DNA from: Chloracidobacterium sp.
GTDB lineage: Bacteria > Acidobacteriota > Blastocatellia > Chloracidobacteriales > Chloracidobacteriaceae
NCBI GenBank assembly: GCA_025057975.1
Contig: JANWUV010000005.1
Span: 62,001 to 126,000, forward strand
Length of the DNA stretch: 64,000 nt
Direction: 5' to 3'
How positions within the stretch are numbered: the first letter of the stretch is position 1; the number at the start of each line of letters is the position of its first letter. The translations under genes were made by a program, and so were the position numbers. Shown in pieces: positions 27,740 through 38,862 of this stretch. The notes under the pieces were generated by a model. That model did no database searches, had not been told where the DNA came from, and worked only from the letters and a program-made list of their open reading frames with translations.

Positions 27740-28315
27740 TTAGAAGAAGCGTCTTTGCTCCGGTGGTTGCTCCGGCGAGGTTTGGTCGGGTGCAGCGTCT
27801 ATCGGACGCCCGTACCGTTTTTCGACCAGCCGCCGGTTGTTCAGACGAAAGAGAATGCGGCCCGGCTCGATGCGTTCAATGACGCCGTCGTAGAAGCGCA
27901 TGCCGGGACGGACAACAAGCGTCGTGTTGTCTTCAACGCGAATAAAAGCCGTGTAGCCGCGCGCCGTTTCGGAAATTCCCAGCACCTCGACGCCGTCAAT
28001 GAGGTAAGGCTGTGTATCTTCACGCTTGATTTTCTTGGCTTCGAGTTGCTCGCGATAGGCGGCGACGCGCGCCTCAACCGGCGGGTACTTGTCTTGCTGG
28101 GGGCGCGGGGCGGTCTCGGTCGGCTTCGGCGGACGATGTTCTGGAGCGGATGTGCGAGACGGCCGGCGCTTGGTGGCCGGGCGAGTTGTCTGCGCGAAGC
28201 CGTCTCCGGCGCTCAAAACCAAGATAGCTGTAGAAAGGCAAACCCATCCGGTCGCCATACACCGCAGAACCGTCAACCCCGACAAACCGAACAAACACGG
28301 TAAGCAAGCCTTCAT
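27740..28315 (-). CDS. Exported or anchored protein of unknown function, PilP-like C-terminus
   Basis: 191 residues from the ATG at 28315; the frame extends upstream but the extension is arginine-rich and unlike a protein N-terminus. A signal-like segment ([20 protein letters not shown]) ends near FAQTT. A Pro/Arg-rich linker leads to a domain of about 110 residues containing [39 protein letters not shown] and [17 protein letters not shown]. That beta-rich pattern recalls the PilP/secretin-partner type of domain, but I cannot name a family. Two 16-nt direct repeats lie just before the start. Co-located with glmS. Confidence 0.65.
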   Translation of the reverse strand: MKACLPCLFGLSGLTVLRCMATGWVCLSTAILVLSAGDGFAQTTRPATKRRPSRTSAPEHRPPKPTETAPRPQQDKYPPVEARVAAYREQLEAKKIKREDTQPYLIDGVEVLGISETARGYTAFIRVEDNTTLVVRPGMRFYDGVIERIEPGRILFRLNNRRLVEKRYGRPIDAAPDQTSPEQPPEQRRFF

Positions 28316-28323
28316 GGTAAGTC

Positions 28324-28362
28324 TTCGCCAACGGTTGAAAACGGTTTTCGCCAACGGTTGAA
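28324..28362. repeat. Two 16-nt direct repeats before an exported-protein start
   Basis: TTCGCCAACGGTTGAA occurs twice, at 28324-28339 and 28347-28362, with a 23-nt period. The pair lies immediately upstream of the start codon of the minus-strand gene at 28315. Roughly two-turn phasing suggests a possible operator, although a simple local duplication would look the same. Confidence 0.6.
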
Positions 28363-28489
28363 GTAAGGCGCAATGACCGGCGCGGTCCGGCGTCAAGCGT
28401 GGCATGAGCGGCCGTTGCACGGCAAGCCGACGGGGTGAAGCGCCGGGCTGAACCAAATTTTGTTTTGCATCGGTTTCTGCGTCCTACGC

Positions 28490-29662
28490 TTATGATGAGT
28501 AGAGCAAATACGCCGCACGCTGTTGGTAAAAGTCGGCCAGCGCCGGTTCGTCCGCCGCTGCGATGTCTTCCCAAGCAGCGTCCGCCTCAATCGCCGCCCG
28601 TAGCCGATCTGTGCCGGCGATGACATCAAACGGCCGCCGATCATACACGTACTCATAAGGCGGCTCGCGCCACAGCGTCTCCTGCGGATAGAGCCGCCGA
28701 ACGGCTTTGAGAATCTCTACCGCTGTCCGGTATGGGCGAAAGGTCGCTCGATTCTGCACATGCAGTTGCAGTCCGCCGCACAGCTGACCGGCGAACTTGT
28801 TGAATGTTGGCTGAAACCACATCGGACGGAAATGCACGCCAGGTAGCTGAAGCGGTTCTAGCGCCGCCGCCAACTCGTATGGGTCAATGAACGGCGCGCC
28901 AAAAATCTCAAACGGGCGCGTCGTTCCACGTCCTTCCGACAGGGTGGTCCCTTCCAGCAACACCATACCGGGATAGACCGTCGCCGTTTCTAGCGTCGGC
29001 ATGTTCGGCGAAGGCATCACCCATGGCAGCCAGGTCGTGTCAAACCACTGCGGACGCGACCAACCCTCCATCGGCACCACATGCAGCTCACAGCCAATGC
29101 CTTCGGTTTCGTTGAACATCCGCGCCAACTCACCCACCGTCATCGCATGACGCATTGGAAGCGGGTACATCCCGACAAACGAAGCCCACTCGCGCTCAAG
29201 AACAGCGCCTTCAATGTCGAGGCCGCCAATCGGGTTGGGACGATCCAGAACGACGAACGGTATGCCCTGCGCTTGCGCCGCCTGCATCGCCAGCGCCATT
29301 GTCCAGATGAAGGTGTACACGCGCGTTCCAACGTCGGGCACGTCAAACACCAGTACGTCTACTTCGGCTAGCATCTCTGGCGTTGGCTGGCGGGTGCGCC
29401 CGTAAAGACTGAACACCGGTACGCCAAGGCGCGGATCGCGCGGCCAGCCTTCCCATTCGATCATGTTGTCCTGCGTTTCTCCGCGAATGCCATGCTGGGG
29501 GCCGAACAACGCCGTCAAACGAAACGCCGGACAGGCGGCGAACAGGTCGGCGGCATGCCGATACACGACATCCACCGAAGCCGGACTGCAAATCAAACCC
29601 ACGCGCCGGTCACGCAGCAGGTCAAGGTGGTGGGTGAATAAGCGGTCAAGCCCGGTCTGCAT
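28490..29662 (-). CDS. DUF1343 protein, exo-N-acetylmuramidase NamZ-like
   Basis: 390 residues. Family marks include [84 protein letters not shown] and [19 protein letters not shown]. Characterised members (NamZ) release terminal MurNAc from peptidoglycan fragments. No signal peptide is visible in the N-terminus [12 protein letters not shown], so this copy may act in the cytoplasm, or the true start may be upstream. Position beside glmS and a 3D-domain protein suggests amino-sugar recycling. Reaction by family only. Confidence 0.82.
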   Translation of the reverse strand: MQTGLDRLFTHHLDLLRDRRVGLICSPASVDVVYRHAADLFAACPAFRLTALFGPQHGIRGETQDNMIEWEGWPRDPRLGVPVFSLYGRTRQPTPEMLAEVDVLVFDVPDVGTRVYTFIWTMALAMQAAQAQGIPFVVLDRPNPIGGLDIEGAVLEREWASFVGMYPLPMRHAMTVGELARMFNETEGIGCELHVVPMEGWSRPQWFDTTWLPWVMPSPNMPTLETATVYPGMVLLEGTTLSEGRGTTRPFEIFGAPFIDPYELAAALEPLQLPGVHFRPMWFQPTFNKFAGQLCGGLQLHVQNRATFRPYRTAVEILKAVRRLYPQETLWREPPYEYVYDRRPFDVIAGTDRLRAAIEADAAWEDIAAADEPALADFYQQRAAYLLYSS

Positions 29663-29749
29663 TCAGTTCAAACCAAAACCTACAGTCAAGTCAGGCGCGG
29701 ACACCAGCCGCCCGCGCCCGATGTTCGGCGTGCCTAGGAAAACCAGCGG

Positions 29750-30346
29750 CTACCGCGTGCCAAACTTGGCGCGTTGCGGCCGTCCGGCCCGAAGAACCTC
29801 AACCCGCACAGTCCGCCGCCCGAAGCGAACAGCCTCGCGGGTGGACGGCATGTAAATGTCAATTCGGCGTCCGCGAATGCGGCCGCCCGTATCCTTGACG
29901 TGATACACGCCTGAATACTGACCGGCGTGAACCTTGACGACCGACCCAAGCGGCAACACACGCGGGTCGGCCGCCACAATGCCCGGCCGGACGCGCTCTC
30001 CCGATGCCGTTCTTCCCTTCAAACTGTACGCCGTGGCAATGAACGGCAGGGCGTTGGGGGAAGGCTCTATGCTGCTGCGGAGAGGAAAAACACTCAACAC
30101 CGACGACACTGCCGGTAAGTCGAGCGCCTGTTCAATCGGGTTGGATGAGGGGTTGGAAAGGTCGGTTTTCGTTTCCAACGGCTTTGGCGTCTGGGAGGCA
30201 TCCGGCGTCGGGCGGCCCTGCTGGGCGCGGACGGCGAAGTCGCCGACCGTCGCCAGTAGGACAAGGACGAATACGAACAAGAGCTTGAAGGGAAAGGGAG
30301 GCAGTAGCCCCCGACACACTGAAGCCCTAGTGGCGCATAAGCTCAT
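29750..30346 (-). CDS. 3D-domain exported protein
   Basis: 198 residues from ATG 30346, preceded by AGGAGG with a 7-nt spacer. A hydrophobic segment (PFKLLFVFVLVLLATVGDFA) anchors or exports it. After a low-complexity linker, a C-terminal 3D domain (three conserved aspartates) contains FIATAYSLKGRTASGERVRP, IVAADPRVLPLGSVVKVHA and DTGGRIRGRRIDIYMPS. This beta-barrel resembles MltA and resuscitation/stationary-phase wall proteins (YabE/YocH), so a peptidoglycan-cleaving role is likely but unproven. The NamZ-like gene follows 87 nt downstream. Confidence 0.82.
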   Translation of the reverse strand: MSLCATRASVCRGLLPPFPFKLLFVFVLVLLATVGDFAVRAQQGRPTPDASQTPKPLETKTDLSNPSSNPIEQALDLPAVSSVLSVFPLRSSIEPSPNALPFIATAYSLKGRTASGERVRPGIVAADPRVLPLGSVVKVHAGQYSGVYHVKDTGGRIRGRRIDIYMPSTREAVRFGRRTVRVEVLRAGRPQRAKFGTR

Positions 30347-30594
30347 GCCAAGTCCTCCTTGTTTGGAAAATGACCGTGGGACAGCCCGCCGTAAGGGAGG
30401 GCCCGTCACAACGGCTTGCAATCAAGCGGGGAACTCTATCACGGCCTGTCAAGCCGACCTGTCAGACGATGTAACCGCAGCAAGCTGCGCCAACCATGGC
30501 GCGGAAGCTTGCAGCCGCTAAAGCAGCGGACGTAAGATGCCGGGCTAATTGTGCGTTTTCGACAAAGCTATGTCGGTTTTTGGAGGCGTTCCCA

Positions 30595-31557
30595 GTGGCG
30601 AGTAATCATCGGCGTGTCATCATCATCGGCGCCGGGCCGGCGGGCTTCACGGCGGCGATTTACGCGGCGCGCGCCAATCTCAAGCCGTTGTTATTCGAGG
30701 GCGAAGGACCGGAAAACATCCCCGGCGGCCAGTTGATGATTACGACCGACGTGGACAACTATCCCGGCTTCGCGCATGGCATTCAGGGACCGGAGTTGAT
30801 GGCGAACATGCGCGCACAGGCGATGCGTTTTGAGACGGAAATCCTGACGCGCAATGTGACGGCGGTGGATTTCAAAACGCGCCCGTTCCGCGTGTGGGCG
30901 GGCAACGACGAGTACACCGCCGACGCTGTGATTGTTGCCTGTGGCGCGTCGGCTAAGTGGTTAGGCTTGCCGTCGGAAGAGCGGTTGAAGGGATACGGCG
31001 TTTCGGCGTGCGCAACCTGTGACGGATTCTTCTTCAAGGATCGGGAAGTCGCCGTCGTGGGCGGCGGCGATACGGCGATGGAAGAGGCGCTCTTCCTCAC
31101 CAAGTACGCCACGAAAGTCACGCTCATTCACCGCCGCCGCGAACTGCGGGCGTCGAAAATCATGCAAGCGCGCGCCTTCGCCAATCCCAAAATCACCTTC
31201 CTCTGGGATACTGTTGTTGAAGAGATTTATGGCGCGCGCGAGACGGGTGTGACCGGTCTTCGGCTGCGCAACCTCACAACGGACGAAGTGGTGGACTACA
31301 AGTGCGACGGCCTGTTTGTCGCCATTGGTCACCGCCCCAACACGGACTTGTTCGCCGGTCAGCTTGATCTCACCCCGCAGGGTTACATTGTGACAAAGCC
31401 CGGCTCAACGCACACCAGCGTGCCGGGCGTTTTTGCGGCCGGGGATGTGCAGGACGCCGTGTACCGCCAAGCCGTGACAGCGGCCGGCACAGGGTGTATG
31501 GCCGCGATTGACGCTGAGCGGTGGCTCGAAGAACAGGCGCATGCGGCGGCGCACTAG
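30595..31557 (+). CDS. trxB: Thioredoxin reductase TrxB
   Basis: 320 residues from a GTG at 30595, preceded by GGAGG at 8 nt; an in-frame ATG upstream would add 33 residues of poor quality. NADPH- and FAD-dependent reduction of thioredoxin. FAD motif VIIIGAGPAGFTAAIYAARA, PGGQLMITTDVDNYPGF, redox-active SACATCDGFFFKDR, NADPH motif VAVVGGGDTAMEEALFLTKY and the C-terminal GVFAAGDVQDAVYRQAVTAA are in the normal order and spacing. Confidence 0.94.
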   Translation: MASNHRRVIIIGAGPAGFTAAIYAARANLKPLLFEGEGPENIPGGQLMITTDVDNYPGFAHGIQGPELMANMRAQAMRFETEILTRNVTAVDFKTRPFRVWAGNDEYTADAVIVACGASAKWLGLPSEERLKGYGVSACATCDGFFFKDREVAVVGGGDTAMEEALFLTKYATKVTLIHRRRELRASKIMQARAFANPKITFLWDTVVEEIYGARETGVTGLRLRNLTTDEVVDYKCDGLFVAIGHRPNTDLFAGQLDLTPQGYIVTKPGSTHTSVPGVFAAGDVQDAVYRQAVTAAGTGCMAAIDAERWLEEQAHAAAH

Positions 31558-31625
31558 AACGTCTGGGCGCAAGCGGATGCCCCGACTGAATGCGCTAACG
31601 ACGCTACCACGGACGGCTAACTACG

Positions 31626-32402
31626 ATGTACGAGAACCTGCTCCTTGAAAAGCATGACCGGATTGCGGTGCTGACGATCAACCGGCCGGAGAAACTCAAT
31701 GCCCTCAACATCGCCACCCGTGATGAGATTTTGGCGGCGCTGGATGCGCTCCAAGCCGATGCGGACGTGCGCGTGTTAATTGTCACCGGCGCCGGCGATA
31801 GAGCCTTTATCGCCGGTGCGGACATCAACGAGTTTGCTGGACAAACGGCGCTGTCGCAGCGCGACGTGATGACCCGGCGGCGGGCTTTTGACGCCATGGA
31901 GTCCTTTCCAAAACCGGTCATCGCCATGATCAACGGCTTTTGTCTGGGTGGCGGACTGGAGCTTGCCCTGTCGTGCGACATCCGCACAGCAAGCGACAAC
32001 GCCAAGCTGGGGCAGCCTGAGATCAATCTGGGGGTCATCCCCGGCGGCGGCGGCACGCAGCGCCTGACACGCCTCATCGGCGAGGGCAAAGCGATGGAAA
32101 TGATCCTCACCGGCGAGATGCTGACGGCGGCGGAAGCCCATGCCCTAGGACTGGTCAACCACGTTTTTGCGCCGGAGGAACTACGCGACAAAACCATGGC
32201 GCTAGCCGCCAAGATTGCGGAAAAGAGTCCGATCGCGCTCCGTATGGCGAAAGAAGCCGTCAAAACCGCCGCCCGCGCCGGCCTTGACGAAGGATTGCGC
32301 CGTGAGGTGGACTTGTTCGCCTTGTGTTTTGCCAGTGAGGACAAAGAGGAAGGCGTCCGCGCTTTCCTCGAAAAACGCAAACCCAACTTCGTCGGGCGCT
32401 GA
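31626..32402 (+). CDS. Enoyl-CoA hydratase/isomerase (crotonase fold)
   Basis: 258 residues. Crotonase-family signatures: INRPEKLNALNIATRDEI, the oxyanion-hole AFIAGADINEFAG, then GFCLGGGLELALSCDIRTAS and GQPEINLGVIPGGGGTQRL, which hold the two glutamates expected in enoyl-CoA hydratases. The C-terminal region has EKSPIALRMAKEAVKTAARA. The likely reaction is hydration of 2-enoyl-CoA in fatty-acid or amino-acid breakdown. No other beta-oxidation genes are adjacent, so the substrate remains open. Confidence 0.9.
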   Translation: MYENLLLEKHDRIAVLTINRPEKLNALNIATRDEILAALDALQADADVRVLIVTGAGDRAFIAGADINEFAGQTALSQRDVMTRRRAFDAMESFPKPVIAMINGFCLGGGLELALSCDIRTASDNAKLGQPEINLGVIPGGGGTQRLTRLIGEGKAMEMILTGEMLTAAEAHALGLVNHVFAPEELRDKTMALAAKIAEKSPIALRMAKEAVKTAARAGLDEGLRREVDLFALCFASEDKEEGVRAFLEKRKPNFVGR

Positions 32403-32450
32403 CGGCGAGGGCCTTCGCCGTGCGGCGAACGGCGCTTTGAGGCTCCGCCT

Positions 32451-33056
32451 ATGCCCTATCTTGTGTTGCTTCGCCACGGCGAGTCCCAATGGAACCTTGA
32501 AAATCGTTTCACCGGCTGGGTGGATGTGCCACTGTCACCTAGAGGCGAGGAAGAAGCGCGGGCGGCTGGCGCGAAGTTGGCCGGCCTGACCTTTGACCAC
32601 TTGTTCACCTCCGTTTTGCAGCGGGCTATTCAGACGGCCGAGCTGGCCTGTGCGGCCGCCGGCTTCACTAACCTGCCCGTCACCCGCGATCAAGCCCTAA
32701 ACGAACGCCACTACGGCGACTTACAGGGGCTTAACAAAGCAGAGGTCGCCCGCCAATATGGCGATGAGCAAGTCAAAATCTGGCGGCGAAGCTATGACGT
32801 ACGGCCGCCGAACGGTGAGAGTTTGGCCGATACAGCCGCGCGGGTGCTGCCGTACTACGAAGCCCACATTCTGCCCTTGCTCAAAGCCGGAAAAAACGTG
32901 CTGGTCGTGGCGCACGGCAACAGTTTGCGGGCGCTGGTGATGCACTTGGATCGGCTGTCGCCGCAGGAAGTACTTGAACTCAATATCCCCACGGGCGCGC
33001 CGCTGTATTATGAACTGGACGCCGAGGGCAACGTCGTCACTCGGCGGTATCTCTAG
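32451..33056 (+). CDS. gpmA: 2,3-bisphosphoglycerate-dependent phosphoglycerate mutase
   Basis: 201 residues. Histidine phosphatase superfamily. [19 protein letters not shown] carries the phospho-accepting His with the RHG motif; [46 protein letters not shown] and [16 protein letters not shown] match GpmA, with the second catalytic His in VAHGNS. It is shorter than E. coli GpmA (about 250), as in a number of bacteria. The following gene starts at or just after its stop. Confidence 0.9.
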   Translation: MPYLVLLRHGESQWNLENRFTGWVDVPLSPRGEEEARAAGAKLAGLTFDHLFTSVLQRAIQTAELACAAAGFTNLPVTRDQALNERHYGDLQGLNKAEVARQYGDEQVKIWRRSYDVRPPNGESLADTAARVLPYYEAHILPLLKAGKNVLVVAHGNSLRALVMHLDRLSPQEVLELNIPTGAPLYYELDAEGNVVTRRYL

Positions 33057-33085
33057 TGAGGACGCCCGTCCTGGGTGCGCAACCC

Positions 33086-34060
33086 ATGAGTGACGCCCCA
33101 CGAAAGCGCTCCTTTTACTTTGCAGCGTTTCCTGCTCTGGAGCGGTCGGCAAAGCCTCGTCCGATCACCCCCCCAACACCGGCTGACCCGCCGACAGAGG
33201 CGGCGCTCGATTTGCCCTTTCCTGAGCCGGACGAAGTAACGCGGTTGCCGTCTCCACCTGCCGAGCTTGCTCCTGATCCGACAGCGCCGCCGGAAAAGCA
33301 TTTCAACTACTTCAACTATTTCAGTGAGATTGAGGCGGCCTTTGCGGCTCACCGTGGCAAGCCATACCGCCTGTCGCCGTTGGATTGGGCGCTTATCGAG
33401 GGTTGGCGGAAAGACGGCGTGCCTTTGCCAGTCGTCCTCCGCGCGATTGCGCAGACCTTCGCTGCACGCGCCAAGGCCGCTGGGCGACAACCGAAAGGTC
33501 GCCCACGTCCGGTTCGGTCGCTGGGGTATTGCCAACCAGCGGTAGAGGAGGCTTTCCGCGCCTACCAAGCCGGGCGCGTAGGCAAGGCCGTCCCGGCTGC
33601 GCCGGCCGCGGCAACCGACGGCGCATCGTGTACGGCGGTGGTTGGTTTTCTGGAGGCGGCGGCGCAGGCGCTCCTCACGGCGCACCGGAATCTGGCGACC
33701 CACCTGCGCCCGGATGCGCCCCATGCGCGGCTTGGAGAGCTCCTGCCAGCGGCGGCCGCGCAACTACAAACCTTACTCCGGCAGGTGCAATCAGAAGCGC
33801 CGCCGTCGCTGGAAGATTTGGAAACGAGCTTGTCCGAACTGGAAGACGCGCTGCTAGCGGCGCTGGAAGCCGACGCTCCAGTGGAGGTGCAAACCGCCGT
33901 CGCTGAGGAAGCCGCCGCCACGCTGAGGCCGTACCGCAAAGGGATGTCAGCGGCAGCTTATAGGCAAGCGCAGGCTAACTACGTTGCGCGGTTGCTCCGT
34001 CGGCGCTACGGCGTCCCTCGCCTGAGTCTGTTCCATCTTGAAAGCGCTGAAGGCGGTTGA
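33086..34060 (+). CDS. Uncharacterised HFNYFNYF-motif protein
   Basis: 324 residues if the ATG at 33086 is used; a GTG at 33056 overlapping the gpmA stop would add ten. Neither has a strong ribosome site. A Pro-rich N-terminus (~80 residues) precedes EKHFNYFNYFSEIEAAFAA, YRLSPLDWALIEGWRKDGVP and PVVLRAIAQTFAARAKAAGR. The middle contains an acidic helical stretch and the end a YRKGMSAAAYRQAQANYVAR helix. No catalytic motif, membrane segment or signal peptide is visible. From memory similar HFNYFNYF proteins occur in Acidobacteriota; function is unknown. SPLDWALIE looks like an HTH-adjacent or docking segment, but I cannot assign it. Confidence 0.7.
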   Translation: MSDAPRKRSFYFAAFPALERSAKPRPITPPTPADPPTEAALDLPFPEPDEVTRLPSPPAELAPDPTAPPEKHFNYFNYFSEIEAAFAAHRGKPYRLSPLDWALIEGWRKDGVPLPVVLRAIAQTFAARAKAAGRQPKGRPRPVRSLGYCQPAVEEAFRAYQAGRVGKAVPAAPAAATDGASCTAVVGFLEAAAQALLTAHRNLATHLRPDAPHARLGELLPAAAAQLQTLLRQVQSEAPPSLEDLETSLSELEDALLAALEADAPVEVQTAVAEEAAATLRPYRKGMSAAAYRQAQANYVARLLRRRYGVPRLSLFHLESAEGG

Positions 34061-34084
34061 AACCGCCGCCCAACGGCGTGGCGG

Positions 34085-36682
<2,598 letters not shown>

Positions 36683-37642
36683 CTACGCCGGACGAACCGT
36701 GAAGAAGAGACTGCGAGCAAAACAGGTAAACTGACGTTCGTTGTCCACATATTCGGTCATCTCGGTTGAGACCTTGCCGATGCCGGCGCGTTTGAACGGT
36801 TGTCGGCTGCTGGTTTTGGTCAGCCCCCAGATGGGTTCGAGGGCGCGGGCAACGGTGCGAAAATCACGGTTGACGACTGTTGCGTCGCCGACTGAATTCA
36901 GTAGCCAGTCACCTAACCGAGCGTGATTTTCCGCCGCAAGCAAGCTGCGCTGCGCGCCAAGGCATGAGTAGTCAAAACCGTCGGCGCGAATGCGGACATG
37001 AGTCGCCAACGTTGGCCCGAAAAAGTCTATCACGGAAACCTCTTCATCAGTGGTGCAGATTTCTTCCCGTTCCGTCTTAGTAGCGCGGCGCGTTGTAGCT
37101 TCCCGCGCCAGCACCTGACGAAACCGCAACGTGCCGAACACCACAAGTGAAATCTCCTTCCAAGCAAACCGAAGCGGCGCAGCGGGATCGTATCCTAAAA
37201 CTTCAAGGTATTCGCCGGCTGAGGCCAGCGCCCGCGCGCGGCGCGGCGGCTGAAGCGGAGCCAGTTGCGTGTCGGACAGGATGAGCGTTCGCAAGCCGGA
37301 GCGCGCCAGCCGTTGTACCAACAGCTTGGCGTCATGGGCGGTCGCTGCACGGGCAATCGGCACCGGGGACGGTGACGCCAGCAAGCACGCCGCTTGTTCG
37401 GGCGTCAGCCGGCCGACCGTAGCAACCTCCTCTACAACGCCAGAAGTCAGGGTCGGGCCGGGCAGAAAGATCACATTGTAGCCCGGCTCAAGGTCAGCGG
37501 CGTCCCGCAAGCTGGGCAAGACGTGCGCCTCCTGCCCAGGTATACTCAGCGGACGCCCACAAAACAGGCATGTAGCGCGGTGCGCGCCGTTCGGACGCCC
37601 GCACTGGGGACAGGCAACAACGGAGCGTTCGGCTGTCGTCAT
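36683..37642 (-). CDS. Zinc-ribbon protein of unknown function upstream of gyrB
   Basis: 319 residues from ATG 37642; an ATG at 37678 would add 12. The N-terminus carries two CxxC knuckles, CPQCGRPNGAHRATCLFCG, typical of a zinc ribbon. The rest has alternating strands (GYNVIFLPGPTLTSGVVEEV; LTPEQAACLLASPSPVPIAR; LRFAWKEISLVVFGTLRFRQ) and ends in FTCFARSLFFTVRPA, without membrane segments. I do not recognise the main domain. It lies 84 nt ahead of gyrB on the same strand. The sequence is coherent and charged, so it is clearly a protein gene. Confidence 0.65.
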   Translation of the reverse strand: MTTAERSVVACPQCGRPNGAHRATCLFCGRPLSIPGQEAHVLPSLRDAADLEPGYNVIFLPGPTLTSGVVEEVATVGRLTPEQAACLLASPSPVPIARAATAHDAKLLVQRLARSGLRTLILSDTQLAPLQPPRRARALASAGEYLEVLGYDPAAPLRFAWKEISLVVFGTLRFRQVLAREATTRRATKTEREEICTTDEEVSVIDFFGPTLATHVRIRADGFDYSCLGAQRSLLAAENHARLGDWLLNSVGDATVVNRDFRTVARALEPIWGLTKTSSRQPFKRAGIGKVSTEMTEYVDNERQFTCFARSLFFTVRPA

Positions 37643-37809
37643 CGTGGTTTCCAAGCCGCCCAGAGAGGTAGCGATCATTGCCGCTTAGGTTATCATTCCG
37701 GCGTCGCCAACGAATGTTAAGTTCGCTTGACATGGCACCCAACTAACCGTTTTCTGCTGGGCCGCCGAACCTTGCCGTTTGTGAATCGGAATCTGAATCG
37801 AAATCGCCT

Positions 37810-38448
37810 GTGAAACATCTGACAATTGCCGTTACCGGCGCCAGTGGAGCGATCTACGCCCAACGGTTGTTGCACTACCTCGACGCCAGCCCTGATGTGG
37901 CCCGGATTCATCTAGTCATTAGCGCCCTGGGTGCGACGGTCATCCGGGAAGAGCTTCAGCTGCCTGTCACTGGCGTCAAACAGCGCGACGCCGAGGTGCT
38001 GCTCGGTCGTCCAACCACCAAGATTACGCTGTTGCCAGCGAAGGATGTTGGCGCCGCCATCGCCAGCGGGTCCTATCCCTGCGACGGCATGGCGATTGTA
38101 CCGTGCAGCATGGGAAGTCTAGGGTATATCGCCGCCGGCATCGCTCGTGACCTGATTCATCGGGCGGCAGATGTCATGCTCAAGGAGCGCCGAACGCTGA
38201 TTCTGGTACCTCGCGAGACGCCCTTCAACGCCATTCACCTTGAGAATCTGCTGCGTGTGGCGCGCGCTGGAGCGCTCATCCTACCGGCTTGTCCGGGCTT
38301 TTACCACCGTCCGCAATCCATTTCGGAACTGGTTGACCATTTGGTGTTTCGCATCATGGCGCACCTTGGCGTTCCCCACCCAGCAGAGACAATCTGGCGA
38401 GGCCGACGTGCGTCTGAAGAGGCGGCGTCGACCGAAGCGATGGACTGA
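37810..38448 (+). CDS. ubiX: Flavin prenyltransferase UbiX
   Basis: 212 residues, GTG start. Makes prenylated FMN from FMN and dimethylallyl phosphate for UbiD-type decarboxylases. KHLTIAVTGASGAIYAQRLL gives the FMN-binding N-terminus; DGMAIVPCSMGSLGYIAAGI, KERRTLILVPRETPFNAIHL and LILPACPGFYHRPQSISELV are the diagnostic stretches. No ubiD homologue is adjacent. The gene is divergent from the zinc-ribbon protein; its upstream gap holds a TTGACA at 37727-37732 but no good -10 box. Confidence 0.93.
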   Translation: MKHLTIAVTGASGAIYAQRLLHYLDASPDVARIHLVISALGATVIREELQLPVTGVKQRDAEVLLGRPTTKITLLPAKDVGAAIASGSYPCDGMAIVPCSMGSLGYIAAGIARDLIHRAADVMLKERRTLILVPRETPFNAIHLENLLRVARAGALILPACPGFYHRPQSISELVDHLVFRIMAHLGVPHPAETIWRGRRASEEAASTEAMD

Positions 38449-38460
38449 GGAAGCAGCGGA

Positions 38461-38667
38461 CTAAGCCAGATGCAGGTCTTCGAGGATTTCACGTCGCCCG
38501 TACCCCCGCTGGCGCAGATCGCGCCCCCAGCGGACATCGGCTGCAATTTGCCGCAGGTCAAGCAATGGAAACTTGGCGCGCAGTTCCAGAATCGCCTCCT
38601 CAGGGGTCGGCCGGCGAATTGCCTCTAGCAAGGCGTCGAGGTACTCCTGCGTTGTGGAAGCTGGCAT
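38461..38667 (-). CDS. Small protein of unknown function, 68 residues
   Basis: A compact, charged frame that starts MPASTTQEYLDALLEAIRR and continues EEAILELRAKFPLLDLRQIA, ending RREILEDLHLA. Two or three helices are likely, with no cysteine clusters or membrane segment. It sits 12 nt from the end of ubiX, convergent with it. Composition supports a real protein, but I do not recognise a family; an antitoxin-like DNA-binding role would be speculation. Confidence 0.5.
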   Translation of the reverse strand: MPASTTQEYLDALLEAIRRPTPEEAILELRAKFPLLDLRQIAADVRWGRDLRQRGYGRREILEDLHLA

Positions 38668-38862
38668 AGAATATCCCTACCGGTTGAGATACGCCCCACG
38701 GCCATGAACGGCTCGGTTGTGTTCCGCGAGGGAAACAATGTTGTCGTTGATGGTTTACGTTACACTTTTTTCGTCACTGGCTTCAATGAGCTCATCACCG
38801 AATCACACAGTCGCCTTAGCCGGCTAAGTAGACGCCGTCGTCCACGGTTGTAAGGAGCAGTT

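Noticed and set aside
31604-32386. A 260-codon minus-strand frame over the enoyl-CoA hydratase gene
   Set aside because: Ser/Arg-rich low-complexity translation, antisense to a clear crotonase-family enzyme.
37727-37755. TTGACA before ubiX as a promoter
   Set aside because: The expected -10 position reads TTTTCT, a poor match, so I did not list it as a promoter.
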